This document shows positions 36,381-47,391 of a DNA stretch of 64,000 bases, piece by piece. The position numbers were made by a program, and so were the translations under genes. The notes under the pieces are model-generated. The model saw nothing but the letters and a program-made list of their open reading frames with translations, did not search any database and was not told the origin of the DNA. Numbering within the stretch: the stretch's first letter is position 1; every line of letters starts with the position of its first letter. Source of the stretch: Gelatoporia subvermispora B (taxonomy: Eukaryota; Basidiomycota; Agaricomycetes; Polyporales; Gelatoporiaceae); the NCBI GenBank assembly GCA_000320605.2, contig KB445800.1:575157-639156 (forward strand), in the 5' to 3' direction.

Positions 36381-37513
36381 AGCGTTTCAAGAGATGATAG
36401 GTCGCATAATGTGTCAGTAAGGTACTGTAGCGACAGCTGGTCAAGAGATGGATCTATTCGTATGCTATTCGCCCTTCATGTTTGTAGTTTCTCACGTACC
36501 ACCACGCCCGGTCCTCTGCCCCAGGCTTTGGCACATCCGCGCAGAGCCAGCTTGGTGACGATGCATGGTTCGTATGTCTGTATTGTACATCAAAGGGCTC
36601 AACCATTCAGGGTAATAAACGAGGAGCCAAAAAAAGCAATGGATCTCGTTCCGTCCTCTTGACCATGTCTTCCTGGACGTCTGCGAACGTTGGTATGTCA
36701 GCATGTGCCAAGTGGGTCACCTGCCCGCTGTGCTCTAGCGTCAGCGTGCATGCAAATTGGTCAACTGTCGCAAGTCTTCTCAGAGGTCGCAATCCGCCAT
36801 AAATCCGTTGCTGCGCCGATCTGTATCCGTGATAGGTGTCATTATTGACATTGTCTGAGCACGACGGCCGTGCCAAATTACGCCACAAAGCTTCAGCAAG
36901 GCGTAAATGTACCATATCCTTCAGACAGATAACCGTGCCGCGGCGAGGCGGGTTGCTGTTACAATCCGACTTCCTCGGAGTATTATCGGTATGTCGGAAC
37001 CTGGTCTATATGTTGGAAAGCGGGGCTCCACACAAATTGCATGTATCCTTTGTCGATTACAAGCCTATCCGAACGACACCACGCATCTCATTACTAAAGG
37101 CCAGAGGGCGCATGACGCGCACCAAGATGTGCTTCTGAGCAATTTCGCCTTCTGCTATGACCCATTTGTCCGCGGTTCAGCAGGGCCTTTTCCACTGCAG
37201 TGGCGCTCGTCCTCTGCTTCTTCTATCGCAGATGCCAAGCCCTTCCCCATGGCACCAAATCTATGGACCGGAGAAGACTCGCTATATCTAGATACGCTCG
37301 TGCATGCGAGTACGCAACTTTGTGAACGTCGCTGGACATGCGCGTGCGGTCGCGTATGTCTTCTAAAGGGCTGCAATGTCGGGAGTACTTCGTACGCCAA
37401 GACAAAAATTTGCTATGACGTTCCGAGCTGAGAGGAGAAGGGTATATAAAAGCGAGAGCCAAGAGATATGTTCGATAGACGGCCGTCTTGTGCACCTCTC
37501 GAACATCAGCAAA
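36381..37513. other. Intergenic region between the AA9 genes
   Basis: This is 1.13 kb with the 3' region of copy 1 and the promoter of copy 2. It contains a 174-codon ATG-initiated frame on the plus strand (36907-37431) that ends just before the TATA box of copy 2. No domain or family is recognised and it is treated as chance. No obvious copy of the gene 1 promoter was seen apart from the TATA element. Confidence 0.45.
37443..37451 (+). promoter_or_regulatory. TATA box of AA9 gene 2
   Basis: TATATAAAA lies 63-71 bp before the start codon, matching the spacing in copy 1. Confidence 0.72.
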
Positions 37514-38744
37514 ATGAAGTCTTACTTTGTCGCTCTCGCTGTTGCGTTCGCGCCATTTGTCGCGGCCCACTGTACGTGACCGTTTGGTCACCTTCTGCTG
37601 CAAATTTGCTGATATGACCTTGCATTCGATGCTAGACACTCTCCCGGACCTCATCGCGAACGGCACTGTGGCTGCTGACTGGCAGTTCGTTCGCGAAACC
37701 GCGAACCACTACACCAACGGCCCAGTTGCGTTTGTTCTGTCATCACTATGAGAGGATATTGACCAAGACCTCGGACCTAGGTTACCGATGTGACCGACGA
37801 GGCTATCCGTTGCTATGAGCTCGACTACAGCGCAACTCCAGGAGAGACCAACATCGCCACTGTCTCGGCCGGATCCACCGTCGGAATGCAAGGTGTGCGC
37901 ATTTTGATCTCATATATATTCCGTTGCTTACTTAGTACAATACTTCAGCCGTGCGCATGGATTTCACCTATCAACCCCACTCTCTTGTACTGACCTTGCA
38001 ATAGAATGGCGCATTCTACCACCCTGGCGTGAGTCTCCCACGACGACAGAGCCTCAAAGAGTACTAATTGAGGTTTCGTGTCTCTAATTCCAGTACTTCT
38101 CCGCGTACCTGAGCCAGGCGTCCCCTGCTGCCAATAGCCCCGATGCTGGCACGGCTTCGACATGGTTCAAGATCTGGGAAGACCCTCCGGTGTTCGAAAA
38201 CGGCGCCCTCGTCTTTCCCTCTCAGAGTACGCCAGCTACCCCTCGGCATCTTTGCATCCTAACAAAATCACAGGCATCGACCAGGTGACCTTCACCATCC
38301 CCAAGAACCTGCCAAGCGGCCAATATCTCCTCCGCACTGAGCAGGTCAGTCCGAGTGTACCCTACCCGGTATGAGGACGCATTATTAAGTACTTTGGATC
38401 CCAGATCGCCCTGCACGTGGCTTCCACCTTCGGCGGCGCCCAGTTCTACATCGGCTGCGCGCAGCTGAACGTCGTGGACGGCGGAAGTGGCACTCCCGGC
38501 CCCACTGTTGCGTTCCCCGGGGCGTACACTGGTGTAGGTCCCTCGCACTGTGTACAATGAGCGTTACTGATGACAAGGTATACCAAATCGCCGTAAATAG
38601 AACGAACCCGGCATCCTCATCAACATCTACGACCTCCCCGCGGGGTACACCGGCTACCAGTCTCGTAAGCTTACCGAGGCCCCTTGTATGAATGCTCCGT
38701 ACTCACCACGTGTTTCAGCTGGACCCGCTGTTTGGCAGGGATGA
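37514..38744 (+). CDS. AA9 lytic polysaccharide monooxygenase, copy 2
   Basis: This tandem paralog of the gene at 35183 also encodes 235 residues. It has ten exons: 37514-37571, 37636-37724, 37781-37892, 37949-37950, 38005-38028, 38094-38226, 38274-38344, 38405-38533, 38601-38664 and 38719-38744. The signal peptide [18 protein letters not shown] precedes [17 protein letters not shown], giving an N-terminal copper-binding His. The second brace His is in [31 protein letters not shown] and [18 protein letters not shown] are conserved, and the end is PGPAVWQG. Exon lengths equal those of copy 1, except that an extra intron (38029-38093) splits HPG from YFS. It shares the 2-nt microexon. It is probably expressed during growth on plant biomass (inference). 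Confidence 0.9.
37949..37950 (+). other. 2-nucleotide microexon (CC) in AA9 copy 2
   Basis: The exon ends CAA-G at 37892. Intron 37893-37948 ends TTCAG, CC follows, then intron 37951-38004 starts GTGCGC, has a CTGAC branch site and ends ATAG before AAT GGC GCA TTC. G+CC gives Ala (Gln-Ala-Asn-Gly). Without CC the downstream exon is out of frame. Position, phase and sequence match copy 1. Confidence 0.85.
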
Positions 38745-39126
38745 ATGGCATGAGTTTGCGATGTAATAGTCATAGTCTGGGTGGTTAGATTTGCACTGTA
38801 GACCCCAGGCATCGAAAGCTGCGCTAGTCTGCCGCTTGCAAATGTTTCCCAGTCATTGTGGCCTATATATACCCGAGTTGTCTTGTCATCCCAGTTTGCT
38901 CCTGCGAGGTCGAGAACGTCCGATGTCGAAGGAAGATCTCTAGAGGTACGAATCGCGGAAAGCTGATTAGACGATCATACAGTCGCACGGCGGAGTTGTG
39001 TCAGTATGATGATGTTAAGCATCTCTGAAATTCCAAGTCATGTAGCGGATCGTCGTACACTTCGCCATATATAATGATCACTGTCGCGGTCACATAAAGC
39101 ATATAGGGGATGAGGCGAGAAAGAGC
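38745..39126. other. Convergent intergenic region
   Basis: These 382 bp hold the 3' regions of AA9 copy 2 and of the PHD/chromo gene. Nothing else is seen. Confidence 0.5.
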
Positions 39127-42055
39127 TCAAGCAGGAGGCCAAACCGAGGTTGCCTCCCGCAGAATAACGATCGCCTCAGGATTCGAAATATCAAGGCCTT
39201 CTTCACGGGCACTCTCCTCGAACTCAGAGATGTACTTCCTGCAATCCTGAAATGCATCCGGGAGTGACCAGGTGCAATCTGCGATCCCATAGCTGGTTAA
39301 GGCCGTAAAGGCGGACGGAGTTACGAGAAATCAGTGTCAGAGGGGAGTAAAGCAGGATGGGAACGCACCCATCCCACTTGACCAACCACAAGAAATGACT
39401 TTCGGCAGGTGCGTTTATTGGCGGATCTGTTGCGCGGGGCCCTCGGCCAACTATCTTCTCCACGAAGTATTCGGATTCGTCACGTGTACCGCGATGGGGA
39501 CATCCCGGGCGTGCGCAAGAGGTTTCGGGGCCGTCGACTTCGTTTTGACGACTGATGCCTACAGAAAAGCAAGTTGGACTTGTGATGCGGACTAAAATAG
39601 GCAACAAACATACGCTGCTCCCTGTATTCATCGTCAAGAATTTCATAATAATCGCGAGAAAGAGTTAACGTCGAAAAGTATCAATTGCAGCACGACTTAC
39701 TCCGATTTCATGCAAGGTGGACAGTAATACGGGTCGTCGGTTTGCAGACAGGGGTCCCCCGTCTTCAGACCAACGCACTTGATGTGGTACCATTCTTTGC
39801 AGCTGTCGCAAGGGAAGACTTCAGTCAAATGTCTCTTTGTAATCTGAGTTGACAAAGTATACGCACTTGTCACATTGCACGAACTAATATTATTAACGCG
39901 ACCCCCTTCGCATCAGTAGACCAAATAGCAAATGCAGAAACACCAACCTCGCGTTCCGACGCATTCGTAATCTTCGGCCATTTGGATGCCGGCGGCCTGA
40001 CTCGGGGCCTCTTTCCCATCTCCATGCCCCGCCCCAAGCCACCGCGTTTGCGGCCCCTGCCACGAGTCGATTTACTACTTCCAGTGCCGACACCGAGATC
40101 TGTTTTTCGGCGTTTGCGCGGGCGAACGTTGTCGTCCTGATGCCGATTCAACATTGACAGAGAGATACACTCGACTTCCGGAGTCGGGACAGATGAACCT
40201 ATTTTGATGACGATAGGTCTGTTAGTAGAATTGCTGGACGAGGGCGCAGGGGATACTAATGGCGTCAGCGCGGAGAGGACAGACTGTGCGGGGGAGATGT
40301 TCGTTGGCGAACGGTGGGCGGACAATAGGTTACGAGGGAGAGGCAGGTTGTGGGGCGTCCTAATCGACGTAGATGGGGATACGTTTTCCAGCGATCTATC
40401 TGGTATGGATGAGAGCTCGCTCATGTTAGGCGACTGGACAACAGTAGAGGACACCGCTTCCGACTGCGATGTATGTTTCGGCGCGGCTATAGCAGCATTG
40501 ATGGGTGTAGACATTGGGGATGGTGGGGTTGATCCTCGCTGCTGGAACGTAGATGATGTGCGTGGAGTTCCTAGATCATATAGTTGGCATGCATGTAGCG
40601 TGAATTGAGTGAAGAGATTTTACTTACGGGGAGAGCTCTGTTCTGTCGAAGTAGGGCGAACAGTGGGACTAACCGATAGATCCATGGGTTCTGACCCAAG
40701 ACGGTCTCCGAACAGAGAGCGAGAGCCAGCACTGTGACGAGACAGCAGTCGGCGAGGAGGGCTACCTGTGCATATACTTAGTCTTTCGTTCGACTCATGA
40801 AAAGCGGGACTTACGAGGTGAATATGACACCCCCCGAGAGCTCGGTGGGGTGGTGGCATGACGAGTTGGAGAAGACTTCTGCAAAAATGAGTCGAGGAGC
40901 AAATCATCAACGCCCCCATTTCGGAGGGACCCGTCGCTACTATCGTCATCGGGGGTCCAGCTCGCAGGTGCGAGAGGCTCCATGACACATGGCGAAGATG
41001 CGAAGCGAGACTGCAGTTCTGAGATAATTCGATATGAACGAATATCCAGCACCACGTACAGAGTGATGTCACATACCTACGCCAAATGCACGGAGACCCA
41101 TATTCGATAGAGATTGCTGTGGGGATTGCAGAAATGTGCTGCCGAGGAAGCAAGGGCTGCTGGGCTCTCCGCAAGCATCGGTTCCGCCACGTCGAGGAAC
41201 TGCGGGTGAAGATGGATCTTCCAAACATGCTCCAACTTCCGCTTCGGCAACCTCTCGTGTAGATGCATCGACAGACGCATCGACAAACGTCCGGTCAGCT
41301 GATACACTCGGCGGCGGTGGCGAAGCTGGACCGCGGTCTCGCATGCCTTCGACATCGGCGGGCACGATGGGATCGGTGCCGCAATCAACCAGATCTTGGG
41401 CAGGGGATCAGACTTGTCAACAAGACCGAATGAAGTGGAAACCATACCCCGTGTGATCGGCTGTTGATCACCCTGCGGTTCCGTCTCGATCGCCCGGTTG
41501 ATGTACGCCGACGGAGAGGCTTACATGCGTGTTCAAAGTGAATGGGACAACTGTAAATAAAATGAAACAAAACTCACAGGTGTCATCATGTTCTGACACC
41601 ATCATCCTGGCCTTCGAATCCGCCAAAACCGCCTCTATGCGCGCCAGCTGCGCGTCAACGACCGCACCAGACACTGCAAAGTGCGAGTCCGACTTCTCCA
41701 TCCTCTCTACTAGATATCTCGTCGTATGCGCCTGTCTGTCGGCGTCCTTCCGCAGGTCAACCACCATTCCAGCCAGCGTCTGCAAAATGGCGGTATGCCC
41801 ATTCGCAATCGCTTGCAGTTTGTCAAATCCGCCGACCGTGTAGCTGCGCAGGTCATCCAGAGCCGCCAAGACCTCGGATTGTGCAGGGGTAGAGGAACTG
41901 GAGGCATAGCACAACTCCGGCGGAGGAAAGACTGTCTGCGTGAACGGAATATCCCCATGAGCAGTCGGGATGGCTCGCGGGTTCTGAGACTGGGTCGACG
42001 AGCTCGCTGGACCAGAAACAGAAGGACGAGTCGCAGCACCACATGCTGCCTGCAT
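39127..42055 (-). CDS. PHD-type zinc finger plus chromodomain-like protein
   Basis: This is a probable chromatin-binding protein of about 770 residues. The start ATG at 42053-42055 opens MQAACGAATRPSVSGPASSS. The N-terminal 160 residues include an alpha-helical segment (LRSYTVGGFDKLQAIANGHT, VVDLRKDADRQAHTTRYLVE) likely to form a coiled coil. A long Ser/Pro region follows, then a basic stretch (RPRKRRKTDLG; RGRGRKRGGLGRG). The zinc-finger part, about 39697-39905, reads VQCDNCKEWYHIKCVGLKTG and then DDPYYCPPC. This matches the second half of a PHD finger (C-x2-C, H-x2-C, C-x2-C), while the first Cys pair is not visible. After two introns comes a chromodomain-like fold: EYFVEKIVGRGP, HFLWLVKWDGYG, then DCTWSLPDAFQDCRKYI. 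The last residues are EATSVWPPA, stop 39127-39129. Exons were joined across about ten introns, so details may vary. Confidence 0.7.
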
Positions 42056-42489
42056 GTTGCCCAGCAAGCTTTTCGATAAGCCTCAGAGACTCACTTCAAG
42101 CAACCCTTCAAGTAGAACGTACGCGATGAACGCAAGTAAGTACTATCGCAGTGTAAATGGTAGTCTCGATGTAAAATTGATCTGGCGGCGCGATGACAGA
42201 GGATGACAGAGGGAACGCCGTACGTAAAGCCTGCGGCCCCTTCTGCCAATCATCGCTTGATCACGGAAGTAAAGTACGCGGTCACGTGTTTCGTATATTA
42301 CGCGTTCGCATATCAGGGTCAGCCCGACTCGTGTCCTGGGATATCGAGATTAGCGAGGAGGTGCATAGGGTATATCCAGTGGGGTACATGAAAAGTCAAA
42401 GACCCAAAATACATAGAAAACATAAACCATACAGTAACAGTGCGAACCTGGAAACAACGCCAAAATCCGATGCAGGCGACTCAGGTGAG
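42056..42489. other. Spacer between FYVE-RING and PHD/chromo genes
   Basis: This is 434 bp carrying the promoter of the PHD/chromo gene and the 3' region of the upstream co-oriented gene. A short direct repeat GATGACAGAG occurs twice at 42192-42213. Confidence 0.45.
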
Positions 42490-44761
42490 TCAGGTCTTGA
42501 AGATACGCAACAGCCGCGCCTCGGTCACGATCCGTGTTCGGCAGAGGGGGCACTCGCGCGTCGAGTTCATGACAAGGTCAGCGCACGCCCTGCACATTGC
42601 CAAATGTCTAAAAGCAGAATCAGCCTTCATTCGGAGTAAGAAGTGCTGAAGTACACATACCCGCAATCGACGATTGCGATGTTGGCCTCCTCGTCTTGAC
42701 AGATCACGCACAGACCAGTACGCTCCAACCGAGCAGCCAACGACTGCGCTGAGACCCTGCTAGAGGATGACGGAATGGACGGCGGAGTCGACGAGCTAGA
42801 AGAGGTACCCGGGGAATTCCGAGCATACTCTGGCATCGGGCAGTGATAGCCATCCGTGTTCTGCGATATTCCCTCTTCTCCCTCGCCGCCCGCCACATCC
42901 TCGTATCCGTGTCCAGCATCCTCCTTCTCCCTTCTTTGCCTCTCCTGCTCTTTCCGCAGATCCCGTGCCTTCCTCGCCTCCTCCATCTCGCGCCGCGCCT
43001 CCTCCATCGCGATCCTCTCCGCCTCCTCTTCTGCCGCGTGACGCTCCCTCTCCCTCCGTTCCTCGGCGATAAGCGTCTGCACCTTGTCCACGAGCTCGCC
43101 CTTTTCGACAACGAGCCGTGCATTCACGTGGTTGTGGAACAGCACCTCCTTCAGCGCGTGCACCGACAACGCCGCGACTTCCTCAGAGCGCATCTCGAGT
43201 AACTCATCCAGCGTCGGCACCACCGGCGTGCGCACGCGCGGGGATGCGTCCGCGGAAGTCGCGCGCGGCCGATTCGGCGTGCTACCCCGTGCACCATTCG
43301 ACGCGGGGGTAAATTGGGGTGGGCACCAAGGCGGAGGTACATATTGCGAATGTGGCGCATGGGGGGCGGGTCGGGTCTGGTACTGTGGCTGGGGCTGCCT
43401 GTACTGTTGTTGCTGACGCTGCGACTGCTGTTGCTGCTGCTGCTGCTGCTGGTCCAGGTCTGGCCTCGCAAACCTGCTCGGCCCCGACGTTGTCCGCGCG
43501 CGGGGTTGGGCCGGCCGGGGCTGAGGAGGAGGCGCTTGCTGCTGCCGTGGCGGCGGCTGGCTCGCCGGCCGATCGTTGCCCATAGCGTCCATCGCGCGCG
43601 TGAACAGCCCCCGAGGACGGTTATGTGGGCGGCTGGGCACGGAGTAGCGGCGGTAGAATGCCTAATATACATGAGATTCCGATGCCATGCGAGTGCCCAG
43701 CGCGAGGTGTGTCCAGCGTACCTCGTTTCGGGCGGGAAGGCAGCCGTTGGGGCCCTGCAGTCCAATACCCTGTGCATGAGACATCGAGCGTTGTATATCG
43801 AATTCGGATCCACTGCTTACCCTCGCTGAGACGAGTGCGTCGATCAGGTCGTCTCTCTCGATAACTGTGCTTACATCGATATCGTAGGAATCCGCGTAGT
43901 TCTTCAGTTTTGCAAGGGGTATCTGCCTGAGCTTGCCCTTCCCAGCTGCAGTGACTAGAACCCAACACGTCAATATTCCGATACATGATGCGAACCGAAC
44001 CGCGTTTGCAGGTCATCGCTCGTCTGAATGCCACAGTGGCGTCGCAAATCGAGGTTCTCATCACTGATGTGATCACCGCGCAGCGGAAACTCTGCGCAAA
44101 AGTCCGCAGTGACACCGTTCTTAACAACACGAGCAGGTTCGAGAAGACTGCTTGGTCATCTTCCCGGCGGGTCGAGACAAGAAGCGGCCCCGCAGGATGC
44201 CGCGGCTTTCGCGGACGTCGGCATCCAGAGCCGTAACTCGCCACACGAGCAGTCCGAGGTGGAGCTGCAGTGAATACGCTGGTCTAGGGAGACAGTATCG
44301 CCCTCGGGTCTTCGCAACTGAGGGTTGCAGCAGCAGTTTGAGTGCTCGGCCTTCGACCAGCCATATACAGTTCACCAGAATGCGCCAATGCGCCGGTCCA
44401 GGGTCCAGGGATGATGGACACGCTGCAAACGCGGTTCGTCCTCGCGAAATGACTCACTCGTAAGGTTCTCTATGCAGAACGCGCATACGGGAACGACGTC
44501 GTAGCCCGCGTCGGGACCGCTCCGCGGCATCAGCGCCTGGTAGTCGCTGCACGAGTGGCAGTACGCATAGCCTGAGGGTCGTCGGTCAGCTGTCGGAGTC
44601 TCCGCCACAGTCCTGGGCCACGCACCGCAATGGTTGCATTTGCGCGATCGGGTGAAGAGGATGTTGAACTCCTTGTTGCACTTGCGGCATGCGCTCTCGC
44701 TGATGCTGTATTCTGGGGGCGGGCCGCTGAGGAGGGGCATGCCCCCCGCCGGCGCTGCCAT
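42490..44761 (-). CDS. FYVE-like / SAP-like / RING E3 ubiquitin ligase (CARP/rififylin architecture)
   Basis: This is a predicted E3 ligase. The start ATG at 44759-44761 opens MAAPAGGMPLLSGPPPEYSI. Next is a FYVE-type zinc finger: ESACRKCNKEFNILFTRSRK, CNHCG, YAYCHSCSDYQALMPRSG and VVPVCAFCIENL. A SAP-like helix pair follows (GKLRQIPLAKLKNYADSYDI), then a Gln-rich tract with nine and four consecutive Gln, and a second SAP-like segment (VAALSVHALKEVLFHNHVNA). A charged coiled coil precedes the C-terminal RING: CVICQDEEANIAIVDCGH, LAMCRACADLVM and ECPLCRTRI, ending LLRIFKT. The order FYVE, SAP, SAP, RING is that of animal CARP/rififylin proteins. About 500 residues. The stretch 43974-44460 between the FYVE and SAP parts may contain one more exon that I could not fix. 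Confidence 0.75.
43393..43470 (-). repeat. CAG-type trinucleotide tract encoding polyglutamine
   Basis: On the minus strand repeated CAG codons encode nine consecutive Gln, then Ser-Gln-Arg, then four Gln, inside the linker of the FYVE-RING protein. Such tracts are prone to length change. Confidence 0.7.
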
Positions 44762-46514
44762 TGTCGGATGCTTCTCTTGCCCAGAAAGTGTTCAAGCGAG
44801 AGTTCGGAAAGTGTTCAGGTGAGCGGCACGAGGGTGAACGCTAGGCAAGTTCCGCGCTATCGATCTTGCGTCAGGGAAGTGGTGGGGATATCCAAGGCGC
44901 AAATGGTCGTCTTCGCAGAATTGTCAGTTGCATCGTTGTAAGCATAAGCATGTAAAGTACCTTCCAGTATCTTCCACCGACTCAGCCACTGGTCGTCTAC
45001 TGCACACGGCCACGTGGCGCCTATTCAGATCCGAGTCCATTCGATACGCGCCTTGGGGTCGCGTCGGATATGTACAAGTTGTACAACTTCCGAGGCGCGC
45101 CCTGCTTCCTCAGGGTCGTCCATCTGCGATGCGTAGTACCCCCAATCTGTCACGCAACATGTTTCGACATAGTGGGGATTCTTCTCCCGTGCGTTCTCGG
45201 TGTAGTTGCAGAAGCACTGGCATGGCATGCTAGACGAAGCCACGGACCATCAAGGAGGTCAGATAAATCGAGGGCGCTCCAATACTGGCAAGACGCGTAG
45301 CGTAGTGGAAGTTTTATACAGGGAACCATCGTCGTGAGTGCAAATATTCGCGGAGTCTTCTCCGGCGTGCCACAATACGACGTACAGTCTGAGACTAGAG
45401 AAGCGCCGCTTGGGCGGCAAGAACCTTGCTTGCTATCGACTCGGAGACACACAGAGCTGCTCAATCACAGCTCATCACTCTAATTTTGCCTATAGTGTCT
45501 GTGCATGGCTATTCTACAGAAGGGCTGAGTTTCTTCCGATCCTTAGTACACGAATGACGGCTTGGAGGATCGTGCTGCAGTGTGCGAAGATCATGAGCTA
45601 TGGCAGCATGTACAAACAGGATATCGTGGTGCTGATCTGCTGTGTAGAATTTCCGGGAAATAATTCATTAAAGCTGCCATGAGGTCATGTAAGACCATAC
45701 ACATTTGATCTCCTTCATAAGGTGATCCGAAACTTACACGTAGATGAATTACTGGGTCATTGGAGTAGATTGCAGCACACTGCTCACCAAGATAATATAG
45801 ACTCGAGTGTTATCGCTGGAAGGGACGTAATGCCTATACAATAAATCACCTACTATAGACAACGGATCGTCGTGGCGTAGAGATGGACAGCACTCTCACA
45901 CAGCTCTGAATCCGGAGGGAGGAAAGCACCAACTACGCCTGATAACGTAGTAAAACCATTCACATGCAAATGCAATGCGACAACAACGACTGGTAGCAAT
46001 TCTGTGCAGTTATACGAGGTAGTAAGTGCAAGAGGTGCAGAGGAGTCGTCAGTCTCAGCAGGTACAAGCGCCTACAAGCATGAAAGGACAAGTGGCAATT
46101 ACACGATTCAGATACAATAGGGCATTAAACACCAGCTTTTAGATGCACGTAAGAAATTGATTGTCGATGTGCTGACGGGTTTAGGGAGATACAAAGCTCA
46201 ACATCACTCGTTGAGGATCGCTGAAGGACGACGGCGAAGAAAGAAAGGAAGATAATTACCATAAATAGAAAGCACGTGCAATCGTGGGAATCGGTGACCG
46301 GAAAACCGGTGACAATTGTCAGTCTGAGAGACCTTGCAAGCAAGGTGATTAACGGTCACCCACGAAGTAAGGTTCATGAACGTGTGCACACAAATTGCAG
46401 CTCGAGGACTTGTGCAGCAAACAATCCCTAACATGGTCCGGATGCTTTAAAGCAATACAAATATAACTTAATAGCAAAGCACCGTGACAACGATATCAGG
46501 ACCAGATGACCATG
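44762..46514. other. Intergenic region with one doubtful small Cys-rich frame
   Basis: This is 1.75 kb without a firm gene. Apart from the doubtful Cys-rich frame at 45025-45228, nothing protein-like was recognised. The part from 45680 to 46500 is relatively AT-rich. Confidence 0.45.
45025..45228 (-). CDS. Doubtful small Cys-rich protein or exon
   Basis: This is an ATG-started frame of about 67 residues: MPCQCFCNYTENAREKNPHY, then VETCCVTDWGYYASQMDD, ending RRDPKARIEWTRI. It has C-x-C-x-C near the start and a CC pair, the style of short Cys-rich fungal proteins. It lacks a signal peptide, so it may be an exon of a longer gene or a remnant. No upstream exon could be fixed. Confidence 0.3.
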   Translation of the reverse strand: MPCQCFCNYTENAREKNPHYVETCCVTDWGYYASQMDDPEEAGRASEVVQLVHIRRDPKARIEWTRI

Positions 46515-47391
46515 TTATTTCGGCGCGAAGTCACCGCCGTACAGCCCTGGGAATAATCGCGTTGAGCGACACTCCGGTAAACGCGAAGCAAAACTCACAG
46601 TATTGCGCAGCATAGCGGACGAAGATCTCAGGAGAACCAGGAGTGCACTGCACAAAGCCTTAGCCTACGCATTACCCGCTCAGACCCAGCTGCACGTACC
46701 GAAGCCGGGGGCTGGCCACCGCGCGTTTGGATGCGGAAGATCGCATTCGCCAGGTCCCCTTCGGCGGCATTCAGCTGGAGCCAGTCGATATTGGCTGTGT
46801 CGTCCGTCGGCGCAAGCAGGTCGCCCACTTTCGCGCCGACTACGAACGCATCCCCATGGCCCTTGAGACTCGCGGACGTGAAGTCCCACTTTGGGGAGAG
46901 TCCCGAGCCCGTAATGGGATTCGTGACGAAGAAGTGCTGGCCGAGGACGTTCGGCGGGTCGAAAATTGCGAGCGTGTCAATGAGGTCTGCGGCGGTGATC
47001 TCCTTCGGTGCGTCCTTCCATGCGTCGAAAATCACGTCCGTCAAGCTGTCGAATGATAGCGGGGAGGCACAAGAAATGTCGAAGAGCTCTGCGAGCGCAC
47101 CGACGTTGCTGTCGATACATTGCTAGTGTCAGGTTATGGCTCGGACTAGGGCAGAGAAACCGAAGCGCGGAAGTGTGAGACTCACGTGAACGTCCCGGTA
47201 CTGCCACAGGTGTAGTTTTGCACACCCACACCGACGCCGATGAAGGATGGCGTAAAGTTAGTCGGCTTCACGAGTGTCGTCTGACCGCTGGGAAGCGGGA
47301 TGCTCAATTTTGTGACATCGCACTCGGCCCTTTTTAAGCTCGGAGCGGCGAGTACGGAAGTAGCGAGAGTGAGGAGCAGAGCTGCGAGCAT
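46515..47391 (-). CDS. Secreted DUF3455 protein, copy 1
   Basis: This is a secreted fungal protein of the DUF3455 family, whose function is unknown. The signal peptide is MLAALLLTLATSVLAAPSL (start 47389-47391). Family blocks in order are FTPSFIGVGVGVQNYTC, NVGALAELFDISC after an intron, LGQHFFVTNPITGSGLSPKW with DFTSA, DWLQLNAAEGDLANAIFRIQ, and TRGGQPPAS. Two further short exons supply CTPGSPEIFVRYAAQYW and LYGGDFAPK, stop 46515-46517. The Cys residues in the first, second and last blocks probably form disulfides. About 245 residues. A paralog lies 1.4 kb upstream on the same strand. Confidence 0.82.

Noticed and set aside
36907..37431. 174-codon ATG-started frame between the AA9 genes
   Set aside because: No recognisable domain, no plausible membrane or signal segment, and it runs into the core promoter of AA9 copy 2. 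Probably chance.
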